A stretch of DNA of 34,186 nt from Patescibacteria group bacterium. Its GTDB lineage: Bacteria > Patescibacteriota > Minisyncoccia > UBA6257 > GWB1-50-10. The position numbers and the translations under genes are program-made. The notes below the pieces were generated by a model that was given only the letters and a program-made list of their open reading frames with translations, did not search any database and was not told the origin of the DNA. How positions within the stretch are numbered: the first letter of the stretch is position 1; each line of letters starts with the position of its first letter. Positions 21,258 to 30,272 of the stretch are shown here, piece by piece. The stretch lies in the NCBI GenBank assembly GCA_024239035.1, contig JANBVK010000001.1, forward strand, positions 303,929-338,114. The letters are read 5' to 3'.

Positions 21258-21853
21258 AGATCATCCAAGATTTTTCTGACGTTCCCGTCGGCTGGCCAGT
21301 AACGCGAAATTTCCTCCCCGACTTCCCTGATTCGTTCTTTATCTCCCGCCGCCATGTATAACTGAAGTAACCCATAAAGAAATTGGGGGCGACGCGGGCT
21401 TATCTCTAACCCCCTTAAATAATTCGCCTCAGCCCTCTCAAAATATCCCTCATCACCATATAATTCCCATCCTAACTGGTAAAGATTTCCAACTTTTAAA
21501 AGGACTTTTGTAAGTTCCAGACTTGACGGATTACTAAGAATCGGCTCAATCCTCTCTGTTGCATACTCAATAACAATTCTGCCGATGGGTTCTTGGGGAC
21601 GGGTGCGTAAAATAGTCAACATTTGATCGGCAAAAAAACTGATTGTTTCATCTCCCGCAATCGGCGAGTAGAGGTTAAGCGCATCATCAAACCGTCTTTG
21701 AAGAATATCAACGCTTCGCACCGATGCTAGAGACCGTGTAACCGCAACGAAACGGGTTGATTTCTTAAACGGCAGGTACGCCCCGAAGTATAAGGAAAAG
21801 ACAATAAGAATAATAACGGCTAGAATAACTAATTTTTTTAATTTAGTAATCAT
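21254..21853 (-). CDS. Anchored helical-repeat (TPR-like) partner of the O-antigen ligase
   Basis: 199 aa. A membrane anchor (about 8-28) is followed by an all-helical region; the C-terminal half reads as TPR-like pairs (GNLYQLGWELYGDEGYFERA, NYLRGLEISPRRPQFLYGLL, QLYMAAGDKERI). Its ATG overlaps the TGA/TAA region of the O-antigen ligase gene by 4 nt, so the two products are probably made together. TPR regions are often fused to or next to Wzy/WaaL-type enzymes, where they may control chain length or binding. It could also be an independent scaffold. Confidence 0.75.
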   Translation of the reverse strand: MITKLKKLVILAVIILIVFSLYFGAYLPFKKSTRFVAVTRSLASVRSVDILQRRFDDALNLYSPIAGDETISFFADQMLTILRTRPQEPIGRIVIEYATERIEPILSNPSSLELTKVLLKVGNLYQLGWELYGDEGYFERAEANYLRGLEISPRRPQFLYGLLQLYMAAGDKERIREVGEEISRYWPADGNVRKILDDL

Positions 21854-23172
21854 ACAAGACGGCGGTCGCCACCCATAAACAGAAAATTAGCGAACGCTAA
21901 AAATAAGAAAAGATTAAGATAAATTGGGAGCACGTCAAAAATCACAAGTCCCTGCACGAGGTAAGCAACCGGCATTGAAAACACAAGCGCCGTTGCTACA
22001 AGAGATTTTCCAAACCGGCCGCCGCGCCTGAAAAATTCAATATAGAAAACGACAAACATGCCGAGGTAGCTTAAAAGCCCGAGAATCCCCGTTTCAGCTA
22101 AGTAATCAAAAAAGACACTATGCGCCCGATCGTACCAAGTATCGGACGGCACGCCCGGGACAAAATGGCGTGTATCAAAATACTTATCAAAAACCCTGCT
22201 GAAGTTTTCCGGTCCCCACCCCAAAAGCGGCCGTTCCTGCCAGCCTTTCAGGGCCGACTGCCACGACCAAAAGCGGCTCTGAGCAGAAAGGTTAGAAAAG
22301 GTGATGTTAAAGAACCGGGTGAGAGCAAGTTTTTGCATAATTGGCGCATCCTTTATCTGGTAAAGCGTTCCCCCAAATACAATAACTATAATAAACAAAA
22401 AAACACCGACTCGGCGATACACACCAGCCGACTTGAAAATTAAAAAAAGCAGGAATACAAGTAAGCCAAACCCGAGACCTAGGAATGGGCCGCGAGTCTG
22501 GGTAAGCCAAAGAAAAATAAGAAACACCGGCACTAAAGACCATAAAAGTACCTTGCGTTTTTTTGAAGATTTTATGGTAAGGAGATAAAGAACGTAAAAT
22601 AAACTAAAGAGAAGATACGTCCCCACGTAGGCGGTGTTGCCGAGAGATCCTTGAAATCGACTGCCAACTTTGAGCGACACCCCAACAAAACCCGTTACCC
22701 CCAAACCGCCAAGCACACCATAGACAATCATAAGCACGGCGGAAACAAGCGAAACTCCAAATGCGGTTAGCCACTCTTTTTTGTCTCTAAAAAGAGTAAC
22801 CAAAAGCAGGAAGAACACGTAGAAATGAATCATTTGAAAGCCGCCTTCCCCCCGCTCAAAATTCGACCAAAACGAATGACTGGAATTAAGACCAAAAAAA
22901 CCGGCAAGCAAAAAAACAATTACAAAAACCGAAACCGCTATCACAAGCGGCGACTTGAGACAACTTAAAAGATCACGTTCAAATCGCTTCCCTTCTTCCC
23001 GCGAAGCAATGGAAAACCACCCCAAAAGAAAAGCGATGAGCGCAAACGCCACCGTCGCCCGAAAAAAAACATACTTAATAACTATGAAAGGAAAGAGTGT
23101 CTGCGTGCTAACAAGCACTATGCTAAAAAGCGCAGCATAGAGAAAAAACTTTGAAATTTTGAAAAAAGTCAT
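21850..23172 (-). CDS. O-antigen ligase/polymerase (WaaL/Wzy_C family)
   Basis: 440 aa with about 11-12 membrane helices and one large extracytoplasmic loop. The loop region SRFWSWQSALKGWQERPLLG, WGPENFSRVF and YDRAHSVFFDYLAETGILGL carries the family-defining residues: W-W-WGPxNF, then a conserved R/H pair. A TQTRGPFLGL stretch precedes it, with the conserved Arg. It would join or polymerise glycan repeat units on the outer face. The start is back-to-back with the dehydrogenase-like gene at 23193, and the gene is coupled to the TPR-like gene. Confidence 0.88.
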   Translation of the reverse strand: MTFFKISKFFLYAALFSIVLVSTQTLFPFIVIKYVFFRATVAFALIAFLLGWFSIASREEGKRFERDLLSCLKSPLVIAVSVFVIVFLLAGFFGLNSSHSFWSNFERGEGGFQMIHFYVFFLLLVTLFRDKKEWLTAFGVSLVSAVLMIVYGVLGGLGVTGFVGVSLKVGSRFQGSLGNTAYVGTYLLFSLFYVLYLLTIKSSKKRKVLLWSLVPVFLIFLWLTQTRGPFLGLGFGLLVFLLFLIFKSAGVYRRVGVFLFIIVIVFGGTLYQIKDAPIMQKLALTRFFNITFSNLSAQSRFWSWQSALKGWQERPLLGWGPENFSRVFDKYFDTRHFVPGVPSDTWYDRAHSVFFDYLAETGILGLLSYLGMFVVFYIEFFRRGGRFGKSLVATALVFSMPVAYLVQGLVIFDVLPIYLNLFLFLAFANFLFMGGDRRLV

Positions 23173-23186
23173 TGTTTAGATACAAT
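23159..23186 (+). promoter_or_regulatory. Promoter of the dehydrogenase-carbamoyltransferase-glycosyltransferase operon
   Basis: TTGAAA (23159-23164), 16-nt spacer, TACAAT (23181-23186), then 6 nt to the ATG at 23193. Start-codon position predicts a leaderless mRNA. It overlaps the start of the divergent O-antigen ligase gene. Confidence 0.62.
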
Positions 23187-23192
23187 CATAAC

Positions 23193-23933
23193 ATGTCCAA
23201 AACGAACTCAAAAATCAAAGTGGGAATAATCGGCTTTGGTGAGGTTGGCCGGGCAGTGGCAAAATTCTATAAGAAACCTCTAATAAAAGACCTGAAGAGA
23301 AACGATGACCTCAATGGGGTTAGTGTCCTTCATGTCTGTATTCCCTACAGTAAAAATTTTGCAAAAATCACAGCCAAAGAAATAAAAGAGCTAAAACCAA
23401 AACTGACAATTATTCATTCAACAGTTGCGCCCGGCACTACCAAAAAATTGATAAAGAAAACGAGAAACGAAATGATTGTTCACAGCCCCGTCCGAGGCGT
23501 TCATCCCCGTCTTTATAAAGGAATTAAAACTTTCGTTAAATTTATCGGTGCAGAAAGTAAAAAGGCGGGCGAGGCAGCAAAAAGACACTTGAAATCCCTC
23601 GGAATCAAGACGGAAGTTTTCTACCCGGCAAAAACCACGGAACTTGGGAAACTCTTTGATACCACCTACTACGGGCTTTGCATCGCCTGGCACGGCGAGA
23701 TGAAGAAAATTTGCGACAGAGAAAAAATTGATTTTGAAAAAGCAGTAACGGCTTTCAATAAAAGCTACAATAAAGGATACAAAAAATTAAAAATGAGCCA
23801 TGTAATGAGACCTATCTTGAAACCGCCAAAAAGTCATATCGGCGGCCACTGTATTGTCTTCAATACTGAAATATTGAAGAAGAAATATAAAAGTTTGTCG
23901 TTTGATTTAATATTAAAATATAAAAAAAAGTAA
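23193..23933 (+). CDS. Half-length UDP-glucose/GDP-mannose dehydrogenase-like protein
   Basis: 246 aa from the ATG at 23193. An NAD-binding Rossmann fold (KVGIIGFGEVGRAV, 9-22; HSTVAPGTT) is followed by the central helical domain (TTELGKLFDTTYYGLCIAW) and a Cys220 motif (IGGHCIVFN) equivalent to the catalytic Cys. The protein ends 26 residues later, so the C-terminal nucleotide-sugar-binding domain of normal enzymes (about 400+ aa) is missing. The Asn usually found four residues after the catalytic Lys is Thr here. It may act on a different small sugar or need a partner. It is the first gene of an operon with the carbamoyltransferase (4-nt gap). Confidence 0.8.
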   Translation: MSKTNSKIKVGIIGFGEVGRAVAKFYKKPLIKDLKRNDDLNGVSVLHVCIPYSKNFAKITAKEIKELKPKLTIIHSTVAPGTTKKLIKKTRNEMIVHSPVRGVHPRLYKGIKTFVKFIGAESKKAGEAAKRHLKSLGIKTEVFYPAKTTELGKLFDTTYYGLCIAWHGEMKKICDREKIDFEKAVTAFNKSYNKGYKKLKMSHVMRPILKPPKSHIGGHCIVFNTEILKKKYKSLSFDLILKYKKK

Positions 23934-23937
23934 TCTT

Positions 23938-25647
23938 ATGAAGATTCTCGGCATCCACGACGGCCACAACGCGTCGGTTGCGCTCTTAGAGAACAGTGTT
24001 ATTACTTTCGCCCTGCAAGAAGAGCGACCCACAAACGAAAAAAACTTTTTCGGCTTTCCTAAAAAAGCTCTTGAACATCTTTTAAAATACAAAAATCTTA
24101 CACCTCGGAACATTGACTATGTAGCACTATCATCACACTACATAAGCGCACCAATGACGGGGAAAGAGGTAAAACAGCATTTTGGCTGGCAGGGTACGCC
24201 GCTCGCTGTCGTTGCTAAAAAAATATCTAAACTGCCGCTCATCCAAAAAATAAGAGAAAAAAAGAGTTTAAAAAGGAGATTTTTAATACTCGAACATTTA
24301 GGATTTCCGGCTGAAAAGATAAAAGTTTTGGATCACCACTTATGTCATGCGGCTGCTGCTTATCACGGCTTAAGAGAATCTTCGGATAAAAAATATCTCG
24401 TGCTTACCCTCGACGGCGGCGGCGACTGGCTCTGCGGAACGGTAAATATCGCCCAGAACGGAAAAATTAAAACCATTACCCGAATACCCTACGGCCACTC
24501 TTTAGGTGACCTTTATGCCCGAACCACTTATTTGATGGGTTTTACGCCGTGGGAGCACGAATACAAATTAATGGGAATGGCTCCTTATTCCAATCTAAAA
24601 CATGCCCGCAAGGTTGCTGCAGTTTATAAAAACTATCTTGATTTAGACCCGCAAAATCCGTTGTCCTTCAAAAAGAAGATATTTGAAGACACGAATCATA
24701 TACTTCCCCGACTGGAAAGAGATCTGAAACGCATCCGTTTTGACAACATAACCGGCGGTCTTCAGGTTTTTACTGAAGATCTTCTTATAAAATGGGTACG
24801 GGCCTGTATTAGAAAAACCGGTGTTTCCGACCTTCTTCTCAGCGGTGGTGTATTTATGAATATAAAAGCCAATAAAGTTGTCTCGGAGATGCCTGAGGTA
24901 AAAAGCATTGCTGCATTTCCTTCTTGTGGCGATGAATCAAACGCTTTGGGTGCCACCTGGCTTTTATACCATCAGATTACTGAAGGTTCCGGGAATCCTC
25001 TTCCACATTATTATCTCGGACCCGCTTTCTCCAACGAGGAAGTTTTAAAAGCTTTAGAAGAGGAAGTAAAAGAAAATTATTTTACTTTTGAAAAAGTCTC
25101 AGAAATAAACAAAGTCGTTGCCAAACTTTTGGCTGATAGAAAAATTGTCGCCCGGGCAAGCGGACCAATGGAATTCGGCGCGCGGGCGCTCGGCAACCGT
25201 TCAATTTTTGCAGACCCAAAAAATCAAAAAATTGTTCCGATTATCAATTCTCTTATAAAGAGTCGCGATTTTTGGATGCCTTTTGCGCCGATAGTGCTTA
25301 AAGAAAAATCACAAAAATACCTCATAAACCCAAAAAATATTTCCTCGCCCTATATGATGATGGGATTCGACACGACTGAAGCCCACGAAGAACTCGTTGC
25401 CGCAATTCATCCGGCCGATAAAAGCGCTCGCCCTCAGATTCTTGAGAAAAATCAGAACCCCGACGTGGAAGAAATATTGAACGAATTTGAAAAATTAACA
25501 GGCCGCGCCATACTTCTTAATACGTCATTTAATCTCCATGGCTACCCAATTGTTTTCAGCCCTAAAGAAGCGCTGTGGACTTTTAAAAACTCAGGACTTG
25601 AATACCTAGTAATGGAGGAATATTTAATTAAAAAAAATGCAAAATAA
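23938..25647 (+). CDS. Carbamoyltransferase (NodU/CmcH/TobZ family)
   Basis: 569 aa. The N-terminal Kae1-like domain starts MKILGIHDGHNASVAL and has the metal motif DHHLCHAAAAYH (132-143) and nucleotide-binding DGGGDW (159-164) and LSGGVFMN. The C-terminal YrdC-like domain begins near residue 390 (IVARASGPMEFGARALGNRS). It uses carbamoyl phosphate and ATP to add a carbamoyl group to a hydroxyl, here probably on a glycan sugar given the operon. It overlaps the next glycosyltransferase start by 11 nt. Confidence 0.93.
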   Translation: MKILGIHDGHNASVALLENSVITFALQEERPTNEKNFFGFPKKALEHLLKYKNLTPRNIDYVALSSHYISAPMTGKEVKQHFGWQGTPLAVVAKKISKLPLIQKIREKKSLKRRFLILEHLGFPAEKIKVLDHHLCHAAAAYHGLRESSDKKYLVLTLDGGGDWLCGTVNIAQNGKIKTITRIPYGHSLGDLYARTTYLMGFTPWEHEYKLMGMAPYSNLKHARKVAAVYKNYLDLDPQNPLSFKKKIFEDTNHILPRLERDLKRIRFDNITGGLQVFTEDLLIKWVRACIRKTGVSDLLLSGGVFMNIKANKVVSEMPEVKSIAAFPSCGDESNALGATWLLYHQITEGSGNPLPHYYLGPAFSNEEVLKALEEEVKENYFTFEKVSEINKVVAKLLADRKIVARASGPMEFGARALGNRSIFADPKNQKIVPIINSLIKSRDFWMPFAPIVLKEKSQKYLINPKNISSPYMMMGFDTTEAHEELVAAIHPADKSARPQILEKNQNPDVEEILNEFEKLTGRAILLNTSFNLHGYPIVFSPKEALWTFKNSGLEYLVMEEYLIKKNAK

Positions 25648-26638
25648 ACCATTTATTTCAGTTATTATACCTTGCCGCAACGAGGAACAGAGCATCGGCA
25701 AGGTCTTGGATTCGCTCATTGCAAACGATTACCCTAAAGAACTCTTGGAAATTATTATTGTTGACGGCACAAGTTCCGACCGCACAAAGGAAATTGCGAA
25801 AGATTATTCCGCAGATCATACATTCATCAAAGTCCTTGATAATCCAAAAAAAATTACACCCGTAGCCATGAATATAGGCATTAAAAACTCAAAAGGCGAA
25901 CTCATAACTAAAACCGACGCTCATTCTCTTTATCCAAAGGATTACCTCTCAAAATGCGTTAAATATCTCAGAGAATATTCCGCAGACGCAGTAGGCGGAA
26001 TTGCGAAAGCAACGCCAAGTGCGCCAACCATGACCGCAAGAGCTATCACTTCCTCTCTTAGTTCGGTATTCGGCGCGGGCGGTTCCGGATTTAGAACAGG
26101 TACAGAAAAGCCCAATTGGGCAGACACCGCTTTTGGAACATGCTATAAAAAAACTCTTTTTGAAAAAGTTGGTCTTTTTAACGAAAATCTCGTACGCAGT
26201 CAGGATATGGAGCTTAATTTACGTATTAAAAATTCCGGCGGAAAGATTCTTCTTGTACCGGATATTGTTATTGAATACTACCCTAAATCAACGTTCTTTT
26301 CGTTCCTTAAACACAATTTCAAAGACGGTATCTGGGCAATACTGCCGAAGAAGTACGGAGCGCCGCTTTTCAAATTACGTCACTTAATTCCTCTTATTTT
26401 CGTTCTAGGTTTAGTATTACCGTTAATACTATCTCTTTGGTTTCCCTTTCTCTTCTGGTTAACCATCGTCATACTAGTGCTATACTCTGCCACATCCCTC
26501 TATTTTTCCGCCCGCATCGCCGTAAAAGAGAAAAACCTCTTACTGATACCTTTCTTGATTACCGCCTTTACTGTGAGACATTTCGGCTACGGCATTGGTT
26601 CAATAGTCGGATTTATTAAATTGATACTCCCTCAATGA
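25637..26638 (+). CDS. Family 2 glycosyltransferase, ExoA-like, membrane-associated
   Basis: 333 aa. GT-A fold start PFISVIIPCRNEEQSIGKVL, nucleotide motif IIIVDGTSSDRT, metal-binding region KTDAHS, and later WADTAFGTCYKKTLFEKVG and RSQDMELNLRI. Three C-terminal membrane helices (about 245-325) place it at the inner membrane. The pattern resembles ExoA-type enzymes of exopolysaccharide synthesis. Sugar donor unknown. The start overlaps the carbamoyltransferase end by 11 nt and its TGA overlaps the next ATG. Confidence 0.9.
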   Translation: MQNKPFISVIIPCRNEEQSIGKVLDSLIANDYPKELLEIIIVDGTSSDRTKEIAKDYSADHTFIKVLDNPKKITPVAMNIGIKNSKGELITKTDAHSLYPKDYLSKCVKYLREYSADAVGGIAKATPSAPTMTARAITSSLSSVFGAGGSGFRTGTEKPNWADTAFGTCYKKTLFEKVGLFNENLVRSQDMELNLRIKNSGGKILLVPDIVIEYYPKSTFFSFLKHNFKDGIWAILPKKYGAPLFKLRHLIPLIFVLGLVLPLILSLWFPFLFWLTIVILVLYSATSLYFSARIAVKEKNLLLIPFLITAFTVRHFGYGIGSIVGFIKLILPQ

Positions 26639-27717
26639 AAATAGCGTTCCTTGCCGCGGCAAATTCAATCCACGGCATCCGGTGGGTTAAGTATTTTAGA
26701 GATAAAGGTCACGAAGTAACCTGGGTTTCCCTCGCACCACCAATCTCGGAAGCAATCAAGCTTGTGAAGAGTGTGCGCTTTTATGAAGTAAAACCTTCAC
26801 CGCTCAGCGATATTAATGGCTCACTCGCCATCCGTCACCTGCTATTAGCGGTCAAGCAACTTAAAAAAATACTAAAAGAGGTTAAACCAAACCTCCTTCA
26901 CGTTCACTCTGCCGGTACCTATGGTCTTGTAGGCACTCTCAGTAATTTCCATCCCGCTGTGCTCACGCCTTGGGGCTCAGATATACTTTTAAGCAAGGGT
27001 TTTAAAAGATCGCTTGTAAGCTACGTCGTACGTTCGGCCAACGCTTATACCTGCGACGGCGAAAATACTTTTCAGAAATTAATAGAACTCGGCGCCGATA
27101 AAAACAAAATCCGGTTTATCCGCTTCGGTACCGATGTAGAAAAATTTAGACCTCTTAAAAACCGAAAATCCAAAACCTATAAAGTTATCTCTTTAAGAAG
27201 TTTAGTGCCTGTTTACGACATTGAAACACTAATAAGAGCGGCGAAAATCGTCGTTCAGAAATTTCCAAGCATTGAACTTACGCTTGCGGGAGACGGACCT
27301 GAAAAAGAAAAACTTAAGGATTTGACTAAAGAATTAAATATTGAAAAATCGGTAAAATTTTTAGGAAAGGTTGATAATGAAGAATTGCCCACCCTCCTCC
27401 AATCAGCTGATATCTACGTCTCTACCGCTTTATCTGACAGTGGCCTTTCAGCAAGCACCGCTGAGGCAATGGCGTCTGGCTTACCGGTTATTGTCACCGA
27501 CACCGGCGACAATAAGGATTGGGTTCAAAATGAGTTTGTGATACCTGTTAAAAATCCTGAGGCACTCTCCGAGAAAATTTTCAAAATTCTAAAAAATAGG
27601 AATTTAGCTGAACAATTAGGTAAAGAGAACAGAAAAATTATTGAAGAAAAAAATAACTATTATATCGAAATGGAAAAAGTGGAACTTTTATATGAGAAAA
27701 TTATTAAGAGTCGCTAA
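26635..27717 (+). CDS. Family 4 glycosyltransferase (GT-B)
   Basis: 360 aa. N-terminal acceptor domain MKIAFLAAANSIHGIRWVKY, central RFGTDVEKFRP, and the C-terminal donor site with LTLAGDGPEKEKL and the EX7E motif region (STAEAMASGLPVIVTDTGDN). These match retaining GT4 enzymes. It acts in the cytosol on the lipid-linked chain. The ATG overlaps the upstream TGA by 4 nt. Confidence 0.92.
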   Translation: MKIAFLAAANSIHGIRWVKYFRDKGHEVTWVSLAPPISEAIKLVKSVRFYEVKPSPLSDINGSLAIRHLLLAVKQLKKILKEVKPNLLHVHSAGTYGLVGTLSNFHPAVLTPWGSDILLSKGFKRSLVSYVVRSANAYTCDGENTFQKLIELGADKNKIRFIRFGTDVEKFRPLKNRKSKTYKVISLRSLVPVYDIETLIRAAKIVVQKFPSIELTLAGDGPEKEKLKDLTKELNIEKSVKFLGKVDNEELPTLLQSADIYVSTALSDSGLSASTAEAMASGLPVIVTDTGDNKDWVQNEFVIPVKNPEALSEKIFKILKNRNLAEQLGKENRKIIEEKNNYYIEMEKVELLYEKIIKSR

Positions 27718-28366
27718 ACGTATTTTGAATAAAATTTTCGGTACTTTAAGCGATCTCTGGTTTTGGAAATATCGCCATTTTTTTGATAAAAATTGGTCAG
27801 AAAACTATATTTCCAAAAACTCTTTAAATCATCCTCACCGAAAACTCTTAATCCAGAAAATATCATCACATGCTCCTTTTCAAAGTGTTCTAGAGGTCGG
27901 CTGCGCTTCGGGTCCAAATCTTTTTCTTCTCGCTAAAAAATTTCCCAAAGCGAGATTAAGTGGTATTGACATAAGTAACCGCGCAATTGAGACGGGTAAA
28001 AAATGGCTCCGCCTCCAAGGAATTAAAAACATTGAACTCTATAAAGGTAATGTTTTAAACCTTAAAATTTTTGGGGACGAAACGTTTGACATTGTCTTTA
28101 CTGATGCAGTTCTAATCTATGTCGGTAAGAATCATATTCAAGGAGTGGTGAAAGAATTAATGAGAATCACAAAAAAAGCTATTATCCTGACCGAATGGAA
28201 AACCGACGAAAAAGAATCTGAATACGTCGGCCACTGGGCGCATAATTACGAGGATCTTTTCAGACAGCTCGTCCCTAATGCCGAGGTAAAACTCACAAAA
28301 ATCCCGGCCGAAATATGGCCCGGCGAGTGGGCTGAATACGGATATACAATAGAAGTTGAATTATAA
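27692..28366 (+). CDS. Class I SAM-dependent methyltransferase
   Basis: 224 aa from the ATG at 27692; the frame is open further upstream but that would overlap the glycosyltransferase by 77 nt without similarity to the family. Motif I VLEVGCASGPN, motif II ARLSGIDISNRAIE, then FDIVFTDAVLIYVG and a final EYGYTIEVEL. It probably methylates a sugar or other glycan part. It overlaps the glycosyltransferase end by 26 nt and its TAA is directly followed by the convergent glycosyltransferase stop. Confidence 0.85.
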   Translation: MRKLLRVAKRILNKIFGTLSDLWFWKYRHFFDKNWSENYISKNSLNHPHRKLLIQKISSHAPFQSVLEVGCASGPNLFLLAKKFPKARLSGIDISNRAIETGKKWLRLQGIKNIELYKGNVLNLKIFGDETFDIVFTDAVLIYVGKNHIQGVVKELMRITKKAIILTEWKTDEKESEYVGHWAHNYEDLFRQLVPNAEVKLTKIPAEIWPGEWAEYGYTIEVEL

Positions 28367-29188
28367 AAATAGACGGAGGGTTTTAAAAATTTTATAAACA
28401 AATGGTATTTTAAGTAATATTTTAAAAATAGAATACCTTAACCATTGAAGCAGGTAGAAGACTTGAGTATTAGAAAAATCCTGATAATGACGTTTCATAA
28501 CTTCTAGTGTCCATTTGGCGTCCTTGTAACGTTGTCTGACTAAATTTCTGTCTTTAAATGTAGCCTCTCTGTACTTTAAAAAGTAATCAGGTAAAACTGA
28601 TACTTTTCCTTTTTTAGCAAGTTTCAACCATAAATCATAATCTTTACCCCTCGGCAAACTTTCATCATAGCCTCCGACCTCCAACGCCTTTTCTTTCCTG
28701 AACATCACCGAGGAATGAGCAAAAGGATTACTTCTGAAAAATGATTTTCTTAATTCTTCGTCGGCTGATGATATCTGAGATTTTACAATTTCCTTTCCGG
28801 ATTGCGCATCAACAACAACCGTATTAGTTCCTACAAGAACATATTCCTTACTCCTGTCTAAAAATTCAACCTGACGACCCAATTTTTCTTTGGAAATCCA
28901 AGCATCGTCGTCATCAAGAATGGCGATATAATCACCTTTAGCTTGATTTAAACCAACATTCAAACTCCTCGCCGAGCCAAAATTTTCTTTGTTTTTGATA
29001 TAGAAAATGCGGGAATCCTTAAAAGAAGAAACAATCCCATCTATTTCTGCGCCGGACGGATCATCATTAACAACAATAAGCTCGAAATCTTCAAATTTTT
29101 GAGATAAAACGCTCCTTATAGCCTCGCGTAAAAACTGCGGCCTCTTAAATGTGGTAATAATGACGCTAACCTGTGGTTTTGCGCTCAT
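28361..29188 (-). CDS. Family 2 glycosyltransferase
   Basis: 275 aa. QVSVIITTFKRPQFLREAI, ELIVVNDDPSG, GDYIAILDDDDAW (DxD metal site), then SSVMFRKEKALEVGGYDESL and KDYDLWLKLAKKG: the full GT2 pattern including the ED-like catalytic site. No membrane helix, only a hydrophobic C-terminus. Its start overlaps the upstream dehydrogenase-like stop by 4 nt. The stop directly abuts that of the convergent methyltransferase gene. Confidence 0.92.
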   Translation of the reverse strand: MSAKPQVSVIITTFKRPQFLREAIRSVLSQKFEDFELIVVNDDPSGAEIDGIVSSFKDSRIFYIKNKENFGSARSLNVGLNQAKGDYIAILDDDDAWISKEKLGRQVEFLDRSKEYVLVGTNTVVVDAQSGKEIVKSQISSADEELRKSFFRSNPFAHSSVMFRKEKALEVGGYDESLPRGKDYDLWLKLAKKGKVSVLPDYFLKYREATFKDRNLVRQRYKDAKWTLEVMKRHYQDFSNTQVFYLLQWLRYSIFKILLKIPFVYKIFKTLRLFL

Positions 29189-29970
29189 TTTTTACGAAGA
29201 GATTCGTTGATTTTATCGATTATCTTTAAAAGCTTGGGTTCAACTCCTTTCTTTTTAGCGAAGTCAATAAAAGCCTTCATATCTTTAGGAAAACAACCAC
29301 CACCATATCCCCGTTTTCCGGAAACAAAAATATCGAAATGACTTGTGCCGACTCGCGGGTCAGCACCGGCAGCTTCTTTAACATTCTCATAGTCAATTCC
29401 AAGAGTCCTACAAAGGTCGTAAATCTGGTTAGCAAAAACCACCCGATTTGCTAAAAAAGCGTTGCCGAAATACTTCACCATTTCTGCCTCGGTTGCCGGC
29501 ATAATTCTCGTGAAATGCGCCTTAGGGAGTAATTTTAAAATCTTGCTTGCAAGTTTCTTGCTTTTTTTTGTATAGCCGATAATCTGCCGCTGGGGTTTAA
29601 CAAAATCAGCTTTTGCTGTTTTAGCTTTCAAAAATTCGGGGTTAAAGAGGATGTTATATTTTAGGAATCTTCTTTGGAATTTCTCTGTAGAACCGGGGAG
29701 GATTGTTGATTTTAAAACAACAATTTTTGGTGACTTTAGATTCTTTAATGACTCAATAATCGCCGAATCATCATAACCCCCGCTTTTATGATAGGGAGTG
29801 GGTACGCAAATAAAAACGATGTCTGCTTTATTAATTTCCTCAACTGAACCAATTTTTTTATATTTGTCATAAACAAAAAGATTAACTTTATCCTTTTGTT
29901 CTCTGCGAAACCAATAATCCAAGGCGCCGCCCACATATCCCAAACCAATTATCCCTACTTTTTCTTTCAT
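29185..29970 (-). CDS. Second half-length UDP-glucose dehydrogenase-like protein
   Basis: 261 aa from the ATG at 29970 (an in-frame start at 30012 is less likely because the Rossmann strand KVGIIGLGYVGGAL begins right after 29970). Conserved parts: FICVPTPYHK, KSTILPGST, EMVKYFGNAFLANRV (Lys and Asn catalytic pair) and YGGGCFPKDM (catalytic Cys226). The protein ends 35 residues after the Cys, so the C-terminal UDP-sugar domain is missing, as in the gene at 23193. The catalytic set is complete here. Likely cytosolic nucleotide-sugar oxidation, to be confirmed. It is coupled to the glycosyltransferase by a 4-nt overlap. Confidence 0.82.
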   Translation of the reverse strand: MKEKVGIIGLGYVGGALDYWFRREQKDKVNLFVYDKYKKIGSVEEINKADIVFICVPTPYHKSGGYDDSAIIESLKNLKSPKIVVLKSTILPGSTEKFQRRFLKYNILFNPEFLKAKTAKADFVKPQRQIIGYTKKSKKLASKILKLLPKAHFTRIMPATEAEMVKYFGNAFLANRVVFANQIYDLCRTLGIDYENVKEAAGADPRVGTSHFDIFVSGKRGYGGGCFPKDMKAFIDFAKKKGVEPKLLKIIDKINESLRKK

Positions 29971-30011
29971 TGAATTCGTGGAAATTATCGCATAAAATAA
30001 AGACCTAATCA

Positions 30012-30272
30012 ATGAGACTCACCCGTTATTTCATGTATCGGCGGATTGAAGAGCTTTTCCCTGAAAAAATAAGCGGAAAAATATTAAGCGTCAGCGAGCT
30101 CGGCGACATGTCTTTTTTAGTCAATCGTTCCAAAAGCGGTATTACTGAAACTTCCTATCCGGAAGTTAACATGCAAAATCTGCCTTTCAAAAATTAAGAA
30201 TTTGATTATGTAATCAGTGACCAAGTTATTGAACGCGTTGAAAACCCAATTTTCGGAGTTATATTGAATTAA
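30012..30272 (+). pseudogene. Broken and truncated methyltransferase
   Basis: The frame reads MRLTRYFMYRRIEELFPEKI ... GKILSVSELG ... VNMQNLPFKN, then an in-frame TAA (30195-30197), then EFDYVISDQVIERVENPIFG before a second TAA. The NLPF-x-x-EFDYVISDQVIERVENP pattern is that of methyltransferase-11 family proteins (LPFxDxxFDxVxxxxVLEHxxxP), continuing across the stop. The C-terminal half of the domain is absent. It lies directly before the double methyltransferase, whose promoter -35 box is in its tail, so it may be a remnant of an earlier decorating enzyme. Confidence 0.75.
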
